DNA of 64,000 bases from Fibrobacter sp. UWB5 (GCF_002210295.1 NZ_MWQH01000001.1:62001-126000); one strand, 5' to 3'; counted from the stretch's first letter, positions 25,510 to 34,187 are shown. Made by a program: numbers and translations. Notes: generated by a model from the sequence alone, not told the origin.

Positions 25510-26772
25510 ATGGCAAACTATTCTATTCCTCAAGACGTTTTTGTGAAGGCTGCCGATCAGTACGGCACTCCGCTCTGGATTTATGACCGCGCTACGATTG
25601 AAAAGTGCGTGAAGGATGTCCAGGTATTTGACACCGTTCGCTTTGCTCAGAAGGCATGCCCGAACCTTTCCGTGGTTTCGCTTATCCGTAAGCTTGGCTG
25701 CGTCGTTGACGCCGTTTCGGCCGGCGAAATCGTCCGCGCCCTCAAGGCCGGATTCAAGGGCGGCCAGCAGAAGGGCAAGGCTCCCGAAATTGTCTACACC
25801 GCAGACATCTTCGACAAGGATGCTCTTGAACTCGTCAAGAAGTACGATATCGCCGTGAACGTGGGCTCTCCGGACATGATCCAGCAGCTCGCTGATTTCG
25901 GCGTGAAGTCCGAACTCACCATCCGCGTGAACCCGGGCTTTGGCCACGGTCATTCCCGCAAGACCAACACCGGTGGCGATCTTTCCAAGCACGGCATCTG
26001 GCACGAACAGATCAAGGACTGCATCAAGCTCGCTCAGGCTAACGGCATGTGGATCACGGGTTTGCACATGCATATCGGTTCCGGCACGGACTTCGAACAC
26101 CTCGCACAGGTTTGCGACGCCATGGTCGACGCCAGCCGTCGCCTGGGCTCTCACTTGCGCACCATCAGTGCAGGGGGCGGCCTCCCGATTCCGTATCACG
26201 AAGAAGACAAGGGCAACCGCATCGACGTGAACGCTTACTACAAGCTGTGGGACGATGCCCGCAAGCGCATTCAGCAGAGCATCGGCCACGAGGTTCACTT
26301 GGAAGTGGAACCGGGTCGTTACCTGGTGGCCGAAAGCGGTTACCTGATGGCCGAAATCCGCGCCGTCAAGAAGCAGGGCGACAACCTGTTCTACCTGGTA
26401 GACGCCGGCTTTACCGACCTCGTTCGCCCGAGTTTCTACGGTAGCTACCATGCTATTTCGATTATTGCCCGCGACGGTCGCGAACTGAACGAAACGGTGG
26501 ACGCCGTTGTGGCTGGCCCGCTCTGCGAATCCGGTGACGTGTTCACGCAGGAAGAAGGCGGCTTTGTGGTGACCCGCAAGCTCCCGAAGGCCCAGGTGGG
26601 CGACCTCCTGGTTCTGCATGATGCCGGTGCCTACGGTGCCGCCATGAGCAGCAACTACAACAGCCGTCGCTACGCCGCCGAAACCATGTACACCAAGGGT
26701 GAACTGAAGGTCGTGCGCGAACGCCAGACTTTTGAACAGCTCATGCAGAACGACCGCATTATCGATCTATAA
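25510..26772 (+). CDS. lysA: Diaminopimelate decarboxylase
   Basis: LysA removes CO2 from meso-diaminopimelate to give lysine, using pyridoxal phosphate. The ATG at 25510 (MANYSIPQDVF) gives 420 residues, normal for the family; an upstream in-frame TTG adds a non-homologous Cys/Arg-rich stretch. The PLP lysine lies in FAQKACPN. Other motifs are VVDAVSAGEI, HMHIGSGTD, SAGGGLPIPY, LEVEPGRYLVAESG and GPLCESGDVF (catalytic Cys), and the end has DAGAYGAAMSSNYNSR. No clear Shine-Dalgarno site was found. Codon bias (CTC, AAG) marks it as well expressed. Confidence 0.96.
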   Translation: MANYSIPQDVFVKAADQYGTPLWIYDRATIEKCVKDVQVFDTVRFAQKACPNLSVVSLIRKLGCVVDAVSAGEIVRALKAGFKGGQQKGKAPEIVYTADIFDKDALELVKKYDIAVNVGSPDMIQQLADFGVKSELTIRVNPGFGHGHSRKTNTGGDLSKHGIWHEQIKDCIKLAQANGMWITGLHMHIGSGTDFEHLAQVCDAMVDASRRLGSHLRTISAGGGLPIPYHEEDKGNRIDVNAYYKLWDDARKRIQQSIGHEVHLEVEPGRYLVAESGYLMAEIRAVKKQGDNLFYLVDAGFTDLVRPSFYGSYHAISIIARDGRELNETVDAVVAGPLCESGDVFTQEEGGFVVTRKLPKAQVGDLLVLHDAGAYGAAMSSNYNSRRYAAETMYTKGELKVVRERQTFEQLMQNDRIIDL

Positions 26773-26800
26773 GCGTCGCATAGCTTCGTTATGATTTTTA

Positions 26801-26833
26801 GGCTTTCGTCAGAAATGGCGAAAGTCTTTTTCG
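26801..26833 (+). terminator. Terminator of lysA
   Basis: GGCTTTCGTC pairs with GGCGAAAGTC (G-U pairs included), then TTTTTCG. Confidence 0.75.
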
Positions 26834-26858
26834 ATACGTAGCCTATTGTATGACGACC

Positions 26859-26888
26859 TTGAATTTGGGTATCGAATTATTCTATATT
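26859..26888 (+). promoter_or_regulatory. Promoter of the PRPP synthetase-like gene
   Basis: TTGAAT (26859-26864) and TATATT (26883-26888) are 18 nt apart. The start codon is 42 nt downstream. Confidence 0.5.
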
Positions 26889-26930
26889 TGCCCATAACCA
26901 ATGGTTCAACCTCAACATCAAGGCGTAAAT

Positions 26931-28097
26931 ATGTCTGATCGTTTTATCGTGACCGGAAACTTCACCGATGATCCGTTCGCCATCGACATGGCCCAGTACA
27001 TCGGCCTCCGTGAAGATATTTCCGACGTGGTCTCCTTGAAGACCTTCGCAAACTCCGAATTCTGCCCCCGCTACATGCTCGACGTGGACGATATGGAACA
27101 TATCGGCCGTCGCTTGGAAGGCAAGATCGTTTTGATTTGCTCGGTTTCGAACCATGAACGCAGCCGTAACGACTACGCCATGCGTAACTGCATTTTGGCC
27201 CGCGCCGCTAAGGACAACGGTGCCGAACAGGTGGTGCTCGTGGAGCCCGATTTGTTCTACAGCGCCCAGGACCGCGGTCCGCACCGCGTCGGTCCGCTCG
27301 AAAAGGATCGCCCGGATGTCGACCTCAAGAAGTTCGACGGCCAGGCCTTCACGAGCCTCCTTTACGCCGAACTCCTCAAGAAGTCTGGCGTTGACGCTGT
27401 GGTGACCTGCCACAACCACAGCATCAAGGTGCAGAACCTGTTTACTGAAATTTTTGAAGGCAACTTCCACAACCTGATTCCGACCGACGTTTACGCTCAC
27501 TACATCAAGAGCAGCAACTTCGTTCAGACCGGTAAGGACGGCAACAACCTCGTGATCGTCTCTCCGGACAAGGGCGCACGCCCGTTCATGAACGCTGTGT
27601 TCGACGCTCTCCAGCTCCCCGAATGCAAGCGCGTGGTGATGGACAAGGTCCGTACCGGCGAACGTGAAATCAGCATGACCTTCAACCCGGAACTTTCCGA
27701 CATCAGCATCGAAGAAATCGAAGGCAAGGACGTGATCGTGTTCGACGACATGGTGCGTACCGGTACGACGATCGTGCAGTGCTGCGAACACATCAAGAAG
27801 GGCCATCCGAACCGCGTGTGCTTCGGCGTGACTCACTTCCACACCAGTGCCGAAGCCCGTGAAAAGCTCAACAGCCCGGCTATCGACGAAATCCTCACGA
27901 CTTCGACGCTCCCGGATATTATGAACCGCGACTGCCAGGGTAGGCTCCGCAAGAAGCTCACCGTGCTCAAGCTCGGTAAGTGGATTGCCCGCCACGTGAT
28001 GCAGATGTACGGCATGGACGATGGCCGCTTCGAAAAGGACTTCTACAAGATCGATATGTCCTCGAAGAACCCGCGTTGGCCGCCCCAGTTTTTTTAA
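26931..28097 (+). CDS. prs: Ribose-phosphate pyrophosphokinase-like protein, divergent
   Basis: PRPP synthetase makes 5-phosphoribosyl diphosphate for nucleotide, His and Trp synthesis. The 388-residue product is longer than the usual ~315. The N-terminal half has the ATP-site-like SVSNHERSRNDYAMRNCILARAAKDNGA. The C-terminal half carries the PRPP loop VIVFDDMVRTGTTIVQ and a following THFHTS. Metal/ribose contacts (VVTCHNHS, SPDKGARPF) match the family in order. The last ~70 residues extend past the usual end. The start chosen is MSDRFIV after a weak AAGGCG. Identity to the PRPP synthetase superfamily is firm; whether it is the housekeeping enzyme is less certain. Confidence 0.85.
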   Translation: MSDRFIVTGNFTDDPFAIDMAQYIGLREDISDVVSLKTFANSEFCPRYMLDVDDMEHIGRRLEGKIVLICSVSNHERSRNDYAMRNCILARAAKDNGAEQVVLVEPDLFYSAQDRGPHRVGPLEKDRPDVDLKKFDGQAFTSLLYAELLKKSGVDAVVTCHNHSIKVQNLFTEIFEGNFHNLIPTDVYAHYIKSSNFVQTGKDGNNLVIVSPDKGARPFMNAVFDALQLPECKRVVMDKVRTGEREISMTFNPELSDISIEEIEGKDVIVFDDMVRTGTTIVQCCEHIKKGHPNRVCFGVTHFHTSAEAREKLNSPAIDEILTTSTLPDIMNRDCQGRLRKKLTVLKLGKWIARHVMQMYGMDDGRFEKDFYKIDMSSKNPRWPPQFF

Positions 28098-28148
28098 TAA
28101 GTTCTGTTGCCTCAGCTCGGCGAACATGATAAAATGGAGCAACTTTTT

Positions 28149-28180
28149 AAATCCCCTGGCGAAATGCCGGGGGGTTTTTT
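28149..28180 (+). terminator. Terminator after the PRPP synthetase-like gene
   Basis: AATCCCCTGGC with GCCGGGGGGTT around GAAAT, then TTTTC. Confidence 0.85.
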
Positions 28181-28235
28181 CTATCTCCTTGATATTGATG
28201 TATATTTGGTGAGAAGAGTTATACAAGGAGTTCTA

Positions 28236-29066
28236 ATGAAACATCTGAAATATTTAATGCCTGTCGCTGCATTTGCGCTTGTAACCCTTTTCGGTTGCGA
28301 TAGCGATTCCAACTCTACCGAAGCGAATACCAAATATGAAAATACTAGGTGGTATGCCAATGACGCTGCGGATGCCGATTCCGTAGTAAAGAATTTTGAG
28401 GATGCCGCTTCGACGCCGGACAATTCGACGGTGAAAGATGAACCTGCCGAGCAGGATTCTAATCAAGAAACGTATGATGGTTCTACGGGCTTGATTTCGT
28501 GCTATTACCAAATGGCCGATGTCTTTAGGACGCGCTCCTGCATCCAGGCGGATGTCGACTATGAAAAATATCTGAAGAAGATGTGCACGACGGAAGCCGA
28601 GGGTGCCGACGGGATGGTTGTTTCTGCCACTTTGGGAAACGGATGCCCGTCTGGTGCAACGAAGGTCTGTGTTGATAAGGAAAAAAACACGGCGGTTTCG
28701 GCCAAGATTTATTACTATGGTGCTGTGTTTAACACGATGAGCTGTGCCGAACTTCTGGAAGATGGGGATGATGACACCGAAGTAAAGGATGTCACGAACT
28801 CCGATAAAGAAAATAGTGACCCAAAACAAACGGTTCCTGTAGATGTTCAGGACGGTGAAACTTTCGCATGCTATGGCGAGGACGTTTGTGGCGTGTTCCC
28901 GTTAGACAAGTATAATCGCTCTGAATGCGAAAATGATGGTGGCTCTATTGCGGCAGAGTGCCCGGCAGGTGGAACAAGGTGTGACGGCGTCATCGACGGG
29001 GTTCAATATTATGTTTATCCGGGCGCCTTCTTCGATTGCGAAGATATTCGCGATCTTGCAGAATAA
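28236..29066 (+). CDS. Cys-rich lipoprotein with repeated CY...C...C...CP modules
   Basis: This predicted surface or periplasmic lipoprotein has 276 residues. The signal ends VTLFGC (lipidated Cys at about 20), after which comes an Asp/Asn/Thr/Glu-rich spacer. Two cysteine modules are seen. The first starts LISCYYQMADVF (about residue 87) and ends NGCPSGA. The second starts FACYGEDVCGVF (about 208) and ends ECPAGG. A third cysteine pattern ends the protein (CDGVIDG, then FFDCEDI). AAGGAG at 28225-28230 fixes the start. A TATATT box is at 28201-28206. The same module type recurs in the next lipoprotein gene. Function unknown. Confidence 0.8.
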   Translation: MKHLKYLMPVAAFALVTLFGCDSDSNSTEANTKYENTRWYANDAADADSVVKNFEDAASTPDNSTVKDEPAEQDSNQETYDGSTGLISCYYQMADVFRTRSCIQADVDYEKYLKKMCTTEAEGADGMVVSATLGNGCPSGATKVCVDKEKNTAVSAKIYYYGAVFNTMSCAELLEDGDDDTEVKDVTNSDKENSDPKQTVPVDVQDGETFACYGEDVCGVFPLDKYNRSECENDGGSIAAECPAGGTRCDGVIDGVQYYVYPGAFFDCEDIRDLAE

Positions 29067-29231
29067 GGCAAAGACCGCTCCTTTGTACATGAATGTTTAC
29101 AAAATGGCGGTGCTTGCTAAAAATGTTGTTTTGTAATACAACAAATGTCAATATTTTGTTTAAAAAAAGCAACCTGTTTGAAAAAAATGGATGTATATTA
29201 GGGACTACCTAATTCATTATAAGGAGACAAA

Positions 29232-29771
29232 ATGTTTACTAAAAAAGTTATTCTTCCTGTTGCTGCTCTTGCTATGACCGCTCTCGTGGGTTGCGGTGAC
29301 GACAGCTCTTCTAGCCCGGCTTCTAAGGAAGCTCCGGCTACCTTGAAGCAATTTTTTGACACAAAGGATGTCGCTTGCTCCGCAACGGACAATATGTGTG
29401 CTAAGATTTATATCGAAGAAGATCTGAAGGACACTGTCCAGTGCAATGGTACTTCTTGGGAAATGATGCTTTTCGGTAAGCCGGTTACTGGCTGCGAAAA
29501 TGCTGCTCCGGCTGCCGAAACTCCGGCTGACCCGGCTGCCGAAACTCCGGCTGATCCGGCTGCCGAAACTCCGGCTGATCCGGCCGCTGAAACTCCGGCT
29601 GATCCGGCTGCTGAAACTCCGGCTGACCCGGCCGCCGAAACTCCGGCTGCTGGTGGTGCAACCTGCTACATGGCAAGCGATATTCCGGGTATGGCTGAAT
29701 GCATTCCGGTTACCCAGGATCAGTGCGCAACGATCGCGGGCGAATGGGTTGAAGCTTGCCCGGTGAACTAA
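29232..29771 (+). CDS. Lipoprotein with AAETPADP tandem repeats and Cys module
   Basis: This 179-residue lipoprotein has the signal MFTKKVILPVAALAMTALVGC. Residues about 35-90 form an N-terminal domain with cysteines (VACSATDNMCAKIYIEEDL, VQCNG, PVTGCE). Residues about 94-133 are 8-residue repeats AAETPADP. A C-terminal module follows (ATCYMASDIPGMAECIP, then CATIAGEWVEACPVN). AAGGAG precedes the ATG. The N-terminal domain is clearly related to that of the next gene, so this is a local duplication. Function unknown; a cell-wall-spanning spacer is plausible for the repeats. Confidence 0.8.
   Translation: MFTKKVILPVAALAMTALVGCGDDSSSSPASKEAPATLKQFFDTKDVACSATDNMCAKIYIEEDLKDTVQCNGTSWEMMLFGKPVTGCENAAPAAETPADPAAETPADPAAETPADPAAETPADPAAETPADPAAETPAAGGATCYMASDIPGMAECIPVTQDQCATIAGEWVEACPVN
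29511..29651 (+). repeat. 24-bp tandem repeats coding AAETPADP
   Basis: Five full units run head to tail from 29511 to 29630 and a partial sixth follows. Units differ only at synonymous third positions. Confidence 0.9.
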
Positions 29772-29782
29772 TAAAGCTCTGA

Positions 29783-29849
29783 CAACAGGCTGACGGCCTG
29801 TTGCTTTAGCTCAACAAATGACTTCCCTGCAGAAGGGGAGTCTTTTTTT
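29783..29849 (+). terminator. Two hairpins after the AAETPADP lipoprotein
   Basis: The first, CAACAGGC with GCCTGTTG (29783-29803), has little T-run. The second, GACTTCCC with GGGGAGTC (29820-29842), is followed by TTTTTTT and is a proper intrinsic terminator. Confidence 0.75.
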
Positions 29850-29941
29850 GTGGAAACGCTTCTAAAACGTGACGAAAAGTTCCAAAAAGCGATATTGCCG
29901 CTCCAGAATAGAGCAAGAAAATTTTTTTTACTAGCGCCGCG

Positions 29942-29966
29942 TATCCGATTCTTTTTGAATCGGATA
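29942..29966 (+). other. Hairpin upstream of the GAGEEPAGP lipoprotein gene
   Basis: TATCCGATT (29942-29950) pairs with AATCGGATA (29958-29966) around CTTTTTG. It lies 40 nt before the next start codon in a T-rich region; it could be a leader structure or regulator site. Confidence 0.4.
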
Positions 29967-30006
29967 TATGTTTTCTTTATGGTTTTTAGTTCTATAAGGA
30001 GTCCAA

Positions 30007-30750
30007 ATGCTTAACAAAAAAATCATCCTTCCTATTGCCGCCTTTGCAATGGCATCGTTCGTTGCTTGCGGTGATGACAGTTCCTCTTCTGGCACTGCTG
30101 CTAGCAGCAATCCCGCTAATAACAGCAATGTTCCGGCAAGTGTTCAAACGCTTGAAGAAGCGATCAATCTTGCTTGTTCTTCGACCGAGAATATGTGCGC
30201 CAAGGTATATGTGGAAGAAGATGCCGATACCGTACAGTGCGATGGAACAATCTTTACTCCGATGATGTTGGGCAAACCGGTTGATGGTTGCAAGAATAAG
30301 GCTTCGGCAGACACTCCTGCTGATTCGGAAAACAAGACGCCTGCTGCAGAAGAACCTGCTGGCGATGAAAAACAACCCGCTGGCGAAAATCCGGGTGCCG
30401 GTAAGGAACCTGCCAATCAGGGTGGCGACGAAGAAACTGTCGACCTGGGTGGTGGCGCCGGTGAAGAAGGTGCTGAACCGGGTGAAGGCAAAGAACCTGC
30501 CGGCCCTGGTGCAGGCGAAGAACCCGCCGGCCCTGGCGCTGGTGAAGAACCTGCCGGCCCTGGCGCAGGCGAAGAACCTGCCGGCCCTGGCGCAGGCGAA
30601 GAACCCGCCGGTCCGGGTGCAGGTGAAGAACCCGCCGGTCCTGGCGCAGGTGAAGAACCCGCCGGTCCTGGCGCAGGTGAACAACCTGCCGATCAAGGTG
30701 CAGGCGAACAACCCGCTGAACAGGGTGCAGGTGAACAATCTGCTGAATAA
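30007..30750 (+). CDS. Lipoprotein with GAGEEPAGP tandem repeats
   Basis: This 247-residue lipoprotein has the signal MLNKKIILPIAAFAMASFVAC. Residues about 45-97 resemble the N-terminal domain of the upstream gene (LACSSTENMCAKVYVEED, VQCDG, LGKPVDGC). The rest is low-complexity: a Lys/Ala/Pro/Glu spacer, then ten 9-residue units of GAGEEPAGP type that run to the stop codon. The C-terminal Cys module of the neighbour is absent. AAGGAG precedes the ATG. The protein is very acidic. It is a paralogue of the preceding gene with a replaced C-terminal half. Confidence 0.8.
   Translation: MLNKKIILPIAAFAMASFVACGDDSSSSGTAASSNPANNSNVPASVQTLEEAINLACSSTENMCAKVYVEEDADTVQCDGTIFTPMMLGKPVDGCKNKASADTPADSENKTPAAEEPAGDEKQPAGENPGAGKEPANQGGDEETVDLGGGAGEEGAEPGEGKEPAGPGAGEEPAGPGAGEEPAGPGAGEEPAGPGAGEEPAGPGAGEEPAGPGAGEEPAGPGAGEQPADQGAGEQPAEQGAGEQSAE
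30481..30747 (+). repeat. 27-bp tandem repeats coding GAGEEPAGP
   Basis: Ten units, the last shortened to 24 bp. Units 2-7 encode the exact consensus; the last three change EE to EQ and PAGP to PADQ, PAEQ and SAE. The array stops exactly at the stop codon. Confidence 0.9.
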
Positions 30751-30767
30751 AAAAGTGTGCAACGAAG

Positions 30768-30793
30768 ACTCCCCTGCATAAGGGGAGTTTTTT
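30768..30793 (+). terminator. Terminator of the GAGEEPAGP lipoprotein
   Basis: ACTCCCCT (30768-30775) pairs with AGGGGAGT (30781-30788), then TTTTTATT. Confidence 0.85.
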
Positions 30794-30794
30794 A

Positions 30795-30828
30795 TTCGGA
30801 AAACGACCCCCCGGAAGGAGGGTCGTTT
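30795..30828 (-). terminator. Terminator of the AspT/YidE-type transporter gene
   Basis: AAACGACCC and GGGTCGTTT form the stem around CCCGGAAGGA. On the minus strand a short T-run follows. Confidence 0.6.
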
Positions 30829-30856
30829 AGTGTTCGAGGAGTACTAGAATGAAATG

Positions 30857-32539
30857 TTATATCGCTTGCAGCAGGAGTATCGCGAGCACCTGGCCGCTTA
30901 AGATTCGAAGCAACATGGTGAGCGGGTAAACGGAGGCGTAGCCGATGTTCACTGCTTCGCTGTTCGCTTGGCCGTTGGCAAAGGCCAGAGCGGGCGGGTC
31001 GGTGGTGGCGCCTGCGAGAACGCCGCAGAGCGAAAGGTAGTTGACTTTGAAAACCAGGTGGCCGACAGTCGCGACGATTGCGAGCGGCACGAAGGTAATG
31101 AGTGCTGCAAGTCCCATGTAGTAAACGCCGTCACCGTTCAGGAGCACGTCAAAGAACTTGATGCCTGCATTCAGGCCGACGCAACTTAAGAAGAGCGTGA
31201 GGCCGAATTCACGGAGCATGAGGTTTGCGCTGTTGGCCATGAAGAAGTTCAGCGGACCGATTTTACGCTTGCGGCTCAAAAGAATGGCGACAATCAGGGG
31301 GCCACCGGCAAGACCGAGCTTGAGCGGGGTCGGCATTCCGGGGATAGCGATAGGAATGCTTCCGACAATGACTCCGAGGAAAATGCCCAAGAAGGCGGGG
31401 AGAATTTCGGGGTGGTCAAGAGCGGTGAGCGAATTGCCCAGTTCCTTCTCGGCGGCCTCGATGCCTTCGGCGGTGCCGACGACTCGGAGCTTATCGGCGA
31501 ACTTGATTCTCAAATCGAGTCGGCCAGTGAACTTGAATCCGCTGCGCACGACGCGGCTGATGTTTACGCCGTAGCGTTCCGCAAGAGCCAAGGAACCGAT
31601 GGTGCGGCCGAGAATCTTCTTGTTTGTCACGAGAATCGTCTTGACGACAATCTTCTTGTCAGTGTTGCTGGTTTCAAGCGTAATCGGTTTTTCCAGACGC
31701 TTGCCGATAATTTTTTCCATGGCGCAAACGGCTTCGGGCATGCCCACAATGTGCAGCTTGTCGCCTTGTTCAATCACCGTCTTTCCGTTCGGGGTAAAAA
31801 TGCTTTCTCCGCGCAAGAGGCGGGTGACGACGACTCCGCTCGAAATCAGGTTCGGAATGTCCTTGAGCTGGATTCCGTAAAGGTTCTGGTTTTCGACGGT
31901 AAGGCTGCAAGATTCAATTTCTTTGCTGTGGGCAGCGATTTCCGCTGTATATTTTTCGGCTGACTTGGCGGGGTCTTGCCTAAAGATGAGGCGCACGAGA
32001 ATCATGACCAAGATGATTCCGATGACGCCGAACGGATATGCAACAGCGTACCCGATACCCGTGAGGGACGTGTCCACCCCGGCCGCGGCAAAGGCTGAGT
32101 TAGCGGCTCCAAGGGAAGGCGTGTTCGTGACAGCGCCACAAAGCATTCCTATGAGTACGGGTACGTTGTTATGCATATCTGTAAAGAAGTACAGGCAGAG
32201 CGTTACGATAACGCCGAGCAGCACGATGCTTGTCGAAAGGATGTTCAGTACAAGGCCGTGACGGCGAATGGAATCCATGAATCCGGGTCCCACTTGCATG
32301 CCTATGGTGTAGACAAACAGGATCAAGCCGAATTCCTGAATAAAGTGAAGGACGTTCGGCTCGACACGGAGTCCCAGGTGGCCAAGGCCAATGCCCACGA
32401 AAAGGGCGCCTGCGCTACCGAGCGCGATTCCCTTGACCTTGATTTTTCCGATCATGAGGCCGAGTGCGGCGGTGAGCGCGATTGCTAATACTTGTTGCCC
32501 TACCGAGGGCTTTGCGAATAAATCGATTAGCCAAGTCAT
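30857..32539 (-). CDS. AspT/YidE/YbjL-family transporter
   Basis: Members of this family are anion exchangers or antiporters; AspT swaps aspartate for alanine, and many homologues are uncharacterised. The 560 residues show the expected layout: five or six membrane spans (about 5-180), two cytoplasmic TrkA_C (RCK_C) domains (about 200-370, including IPNLISSGVVVTRLLRG and YGVNISRVVRSG), then a second half of membrane spans that repeats the first (LFVYTIGMQVGPGF and LFLSCVGLNAGIKFF). The substrate is unknown. GGAGGG precedes the ATG. A FISUMP lipoprotein gene lies 21 bp upstream in the same direction and may be co-transcribed. Confidence 0.85.
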   Translation of the reverse strand: MTWLIDLFAKPSVGQQVLAIALTAALGLMIGKIKVKGIALGSAGALFVGIGLGHLGLRVEPNVLHFIQEFGLILFVYTIGMQVGPGFMDSIRRHGLVLNILSTSIVLLGVIVTLCLYFFTDMHNNVPVLIGMLCGAVTNTPSLGAANSAFAAAGVDTSLTGIGYAVAYPFGVIGIILVMILVRLIFRQDPAKSAEKYTAEIAAHSKEIESCSLTVENQNLYGIQLKDIPNLISSGVVVTRLLRGESIFTPNGKTVIEQGDKLHIVGMPEAVCAMEKIIGKRLEKPITLETSNTDKKIVVKTILVTNKKILGRTIGSLALAERYGVNISRVVRSGFKFTGRLDLRIKFADKLRVVGTAEGIEAAEKELGNSLTALDHPEILPAFLGIFLGVIVGSIPIAIPGMPTPLKLGLAGGPLIVAILLSRKRKIGPLNFFMANSANLMLREFGLTLFLSCVGLNAGIKFFDVLLNGDGVYYMGLAALITFVPLAIVATVGHLVFKVNYLSLCGVLAGATTDPPALAFANGQANSEAVNIGYASVYPLTMLLRILSGQVLAILLLQAI

Positions 32540-32560
32540 TTTATCCCTCCGTCTTTAAAT

Positions 32561-33127
32561 TTACTCTTTTATGCAACGGACCGAGGCGGCAATGTTCTTG
32601 TTGAAGTGTTCGTAAGTGATAGTGGAATCGGTGGCGCGGACGAGGTAGGCTCTGGAATCGTCGTAGCTGTCGCTTGTCCAGAAGCTTGCGCTTGCGCCCT
32701 TGTCGGCAAATTTTCCGTCATAGTAGCGGAATCCGGCAAATTGCATGTTGAAGGAACTGTTTTCCTTGAGCGTTACCGAAGAGGCGTCGCCAAAGGCCTT
32801 CTTGAAATCTTCTTGCGAGGGGAGGGTCCAGCCTTTCGGGCAGAGTCCCGTTGTTGCGGCGTTCCAGGTGTAAAGTCTCCCCATGATTTCGCAGTTGACG
32901 TGTTCGTTGCCGTAGCAGACGCTGGAATCGGGGATGTAGGCGGTGATGTTTTCGGCCATCCAGACTTTGCCGCCGAGGTTTGCGGTCTTGTAAGTCTTTT
33001 CGGAACAAGAAAGCGTGTTGGAGGCTTCATCGTACTTGCAGGTATTTGCCTGGTCGCAGGCGGTAAACGTGATGGCGGTGCCTAACGTAATGGTGGCAAG
33101 TGCGATGGTCTTGAATGTCGGTTTCAT
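32561..33127 (-). CDS. FISUMP-domain lipoprotein
   Basis: This 188-residue protein has a lipoprotein signal ending ITFTAC. It carries the Fibrobacter succinogenes major paralogous domain (TIGR02145): YKTANLGGKVWMAENI, then GRLYTWNAAT, LCPKGWTLPSQEDF, FAGFRYYDGKF, SASFWTSDSYD and ASVRCIKE. Such domains occur in large numbers at the cell surface of Fibrobacter; their function is not established, though they resemble C-type-lectin-like folds. AAGGAG precedes the ATG. It is divergent from a LysR regulator, with a 25-bp inverted repeat between them. Confidence 0.9.
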   Translation of the reverse strand: MKPTFKTIALATITLGTAITFTACDQANTCKYDEASNTLSCSEKTYKTANLGGKVWMAENITAYIPDSSVCYGNEHVNCEIMGRLYTWNAATTGLCPKGWTLPSQEDFKKAFGDASSVTLKENSSFNMQFAGFRYYDGKFADKGASASFWTSDSYDDSRAYLVRATDSTITYEHFNKNIAASVRCIKE

Positions 33128-33200
33128 AAGTACTCCTTGTTGTTTTTGCGTGCAAATTTAGAACCGGCGATTCATATTGTCTAATAGATTATTTATATTT

Positions 33201-33225
33201 AATTCATCAATATTTTTGATGAATT
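33201..33225. promoter_or_regulatory. LysR-type operator candidate
   Basis: AATTCATCAA (33201-33210), a 5-nt spacer TATTT, and the exact complement TTGATGAATT (33216-33225). It lies 20 bp upstream of the LysR gene, in the 118-bp divergent region with the FISUMP lipoprotein gene. It contains the T-N11-A pattern known for LysR sites. Confidence 0.65.
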
Positions 33226-33245
33226 GCTTTAGATAAGAAAATTGT

Positions 33246-34148
33246 ATGGAACTCACGCACTTAAAATATTTCTTGGAAGTCGCCCGCACAGAACACGTAA
33301 CGCAAAGTGCGAAAACCCTATGTATTGTGCAGCCTGCGCTCACGCACGCCCTTCATAAACTTGAAGACGAACTCGGCGTAAAACTCTTCAAGACGCAGGG
33401 CCGAAACATCAAATTGACAGAAATCGGGGAATATTTTTATAAGAAAGTGAAACCGCTTTACGAAGATATCGAAGCGCTTCCGGCACAGCTCCGCGCCATG
33501 GAAAACGAACAGTCGGCAACCTTGAACTTGAATGTGCTTGCCGCATCGACGTTCGTGACCAATGCCGTTATCTTGTATAAGCAAAACGATCCGGATCTTC
33601 GATTCAACCTGGTGCAGAACGAAGAAACGACGCTTTACGACATTTGCGTTCGCACGTATGCAGACTACAAGGCGTCTGCGCAAAAATACGGTTCCGACGA
33701 CGAAGAAAGTTTTGTCTGTTCCGAAAACATCTTTCTGGCGGTTCCCAATGTGGCACAGTACCGCAAATGCGACAGTATCAGCCTCAAGGAATTGCAAGAG
33801 ACGAACTTTATCGGGCTTTATGGTTCCAAGCAATTGCGCAATATCTGTAATGAATACTGCGAACGCGTCGGGTTCAAGACGCACATTATTTTTGAAAGCG
33901 ACAACGCCCTTGCTGTAAAGGACGCTATTGCCAGCGGTATTGGTGTGGGGTTCTGGCCCGAATACTCTTGGGGCCGAGTGAACAACCGACGAATACGTCT
34001 ATTAAAAATTACAGATGCCGAATTCAAGCGCGATATCGTGATTACGCTTCGCCGAAACAAGCAAGACAACTCGCGTTCCGAAAGATTTTTCAAGTTCTTG
34101 ACCGGTTTGCTCAAACGGACTGAAAAACGTAAGAAGCCGCATAGGTAA
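33246..34148 (+). CDS. LysR-family transcriptional regulator
   Basis: The 300 residues have a LysR HTH at about 1-60 (MELTHLKYFLEVARTEHVTQSAK, then QPALTHALHKLEDELGVKLF). A C-terminal effector-binding domain of the periplasmic-binding type covers about 88-290. The effector is unknown. No Shine-Dalgarno site is visible. The intergenic 25-bp palindrome is the likely binding site, for autoregulation and for control of the FISUMP lipoprotein and perhaps the transporter behind it. Confidence 0.92.
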   Translation: MELTHLKYFLEVARTEHVTQSAKTLCIVQPALTHALHKLEDELGVKLFKTQGRNIKLTEIGEYFYKKVKPLYEDIEALPAQLRAMENEQSATLNLNVLAASTFVTNAVILYKQNDPDLRFNLVQNEETTLYDICVRTYADYKASAQKYGSDDEESFVCSENIFLAVPNVAQYRKCDSISLKELQETNFIGLYGSKQLRNICNEYCERVGFKTHIIFESDNALAVKDAIASGIGVGFWPEYSWGRVNNRRIRLLKITDAEFKRDIVITLRRNKQDNSRSERFFKFLTGLLKRTEKRKKPHR

Positions 34149-34187
34149 TTTTTTACTATATTTGGCTCCCCAATAAAGGTTGATTTG

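Noticed and set aside
25480-26619. Long minus-strand frame opposite lysA
   Set aside because: Antisense of lysA with no ribosome-binding site, low-quality protein composition and no recognisable motif.
29511-30747. CRISPR array
   Set aside because: The repeats are adjacent without unique spacers, are in frame and encode Pro/Glu-rich protein linkers. No Cas genes are present.
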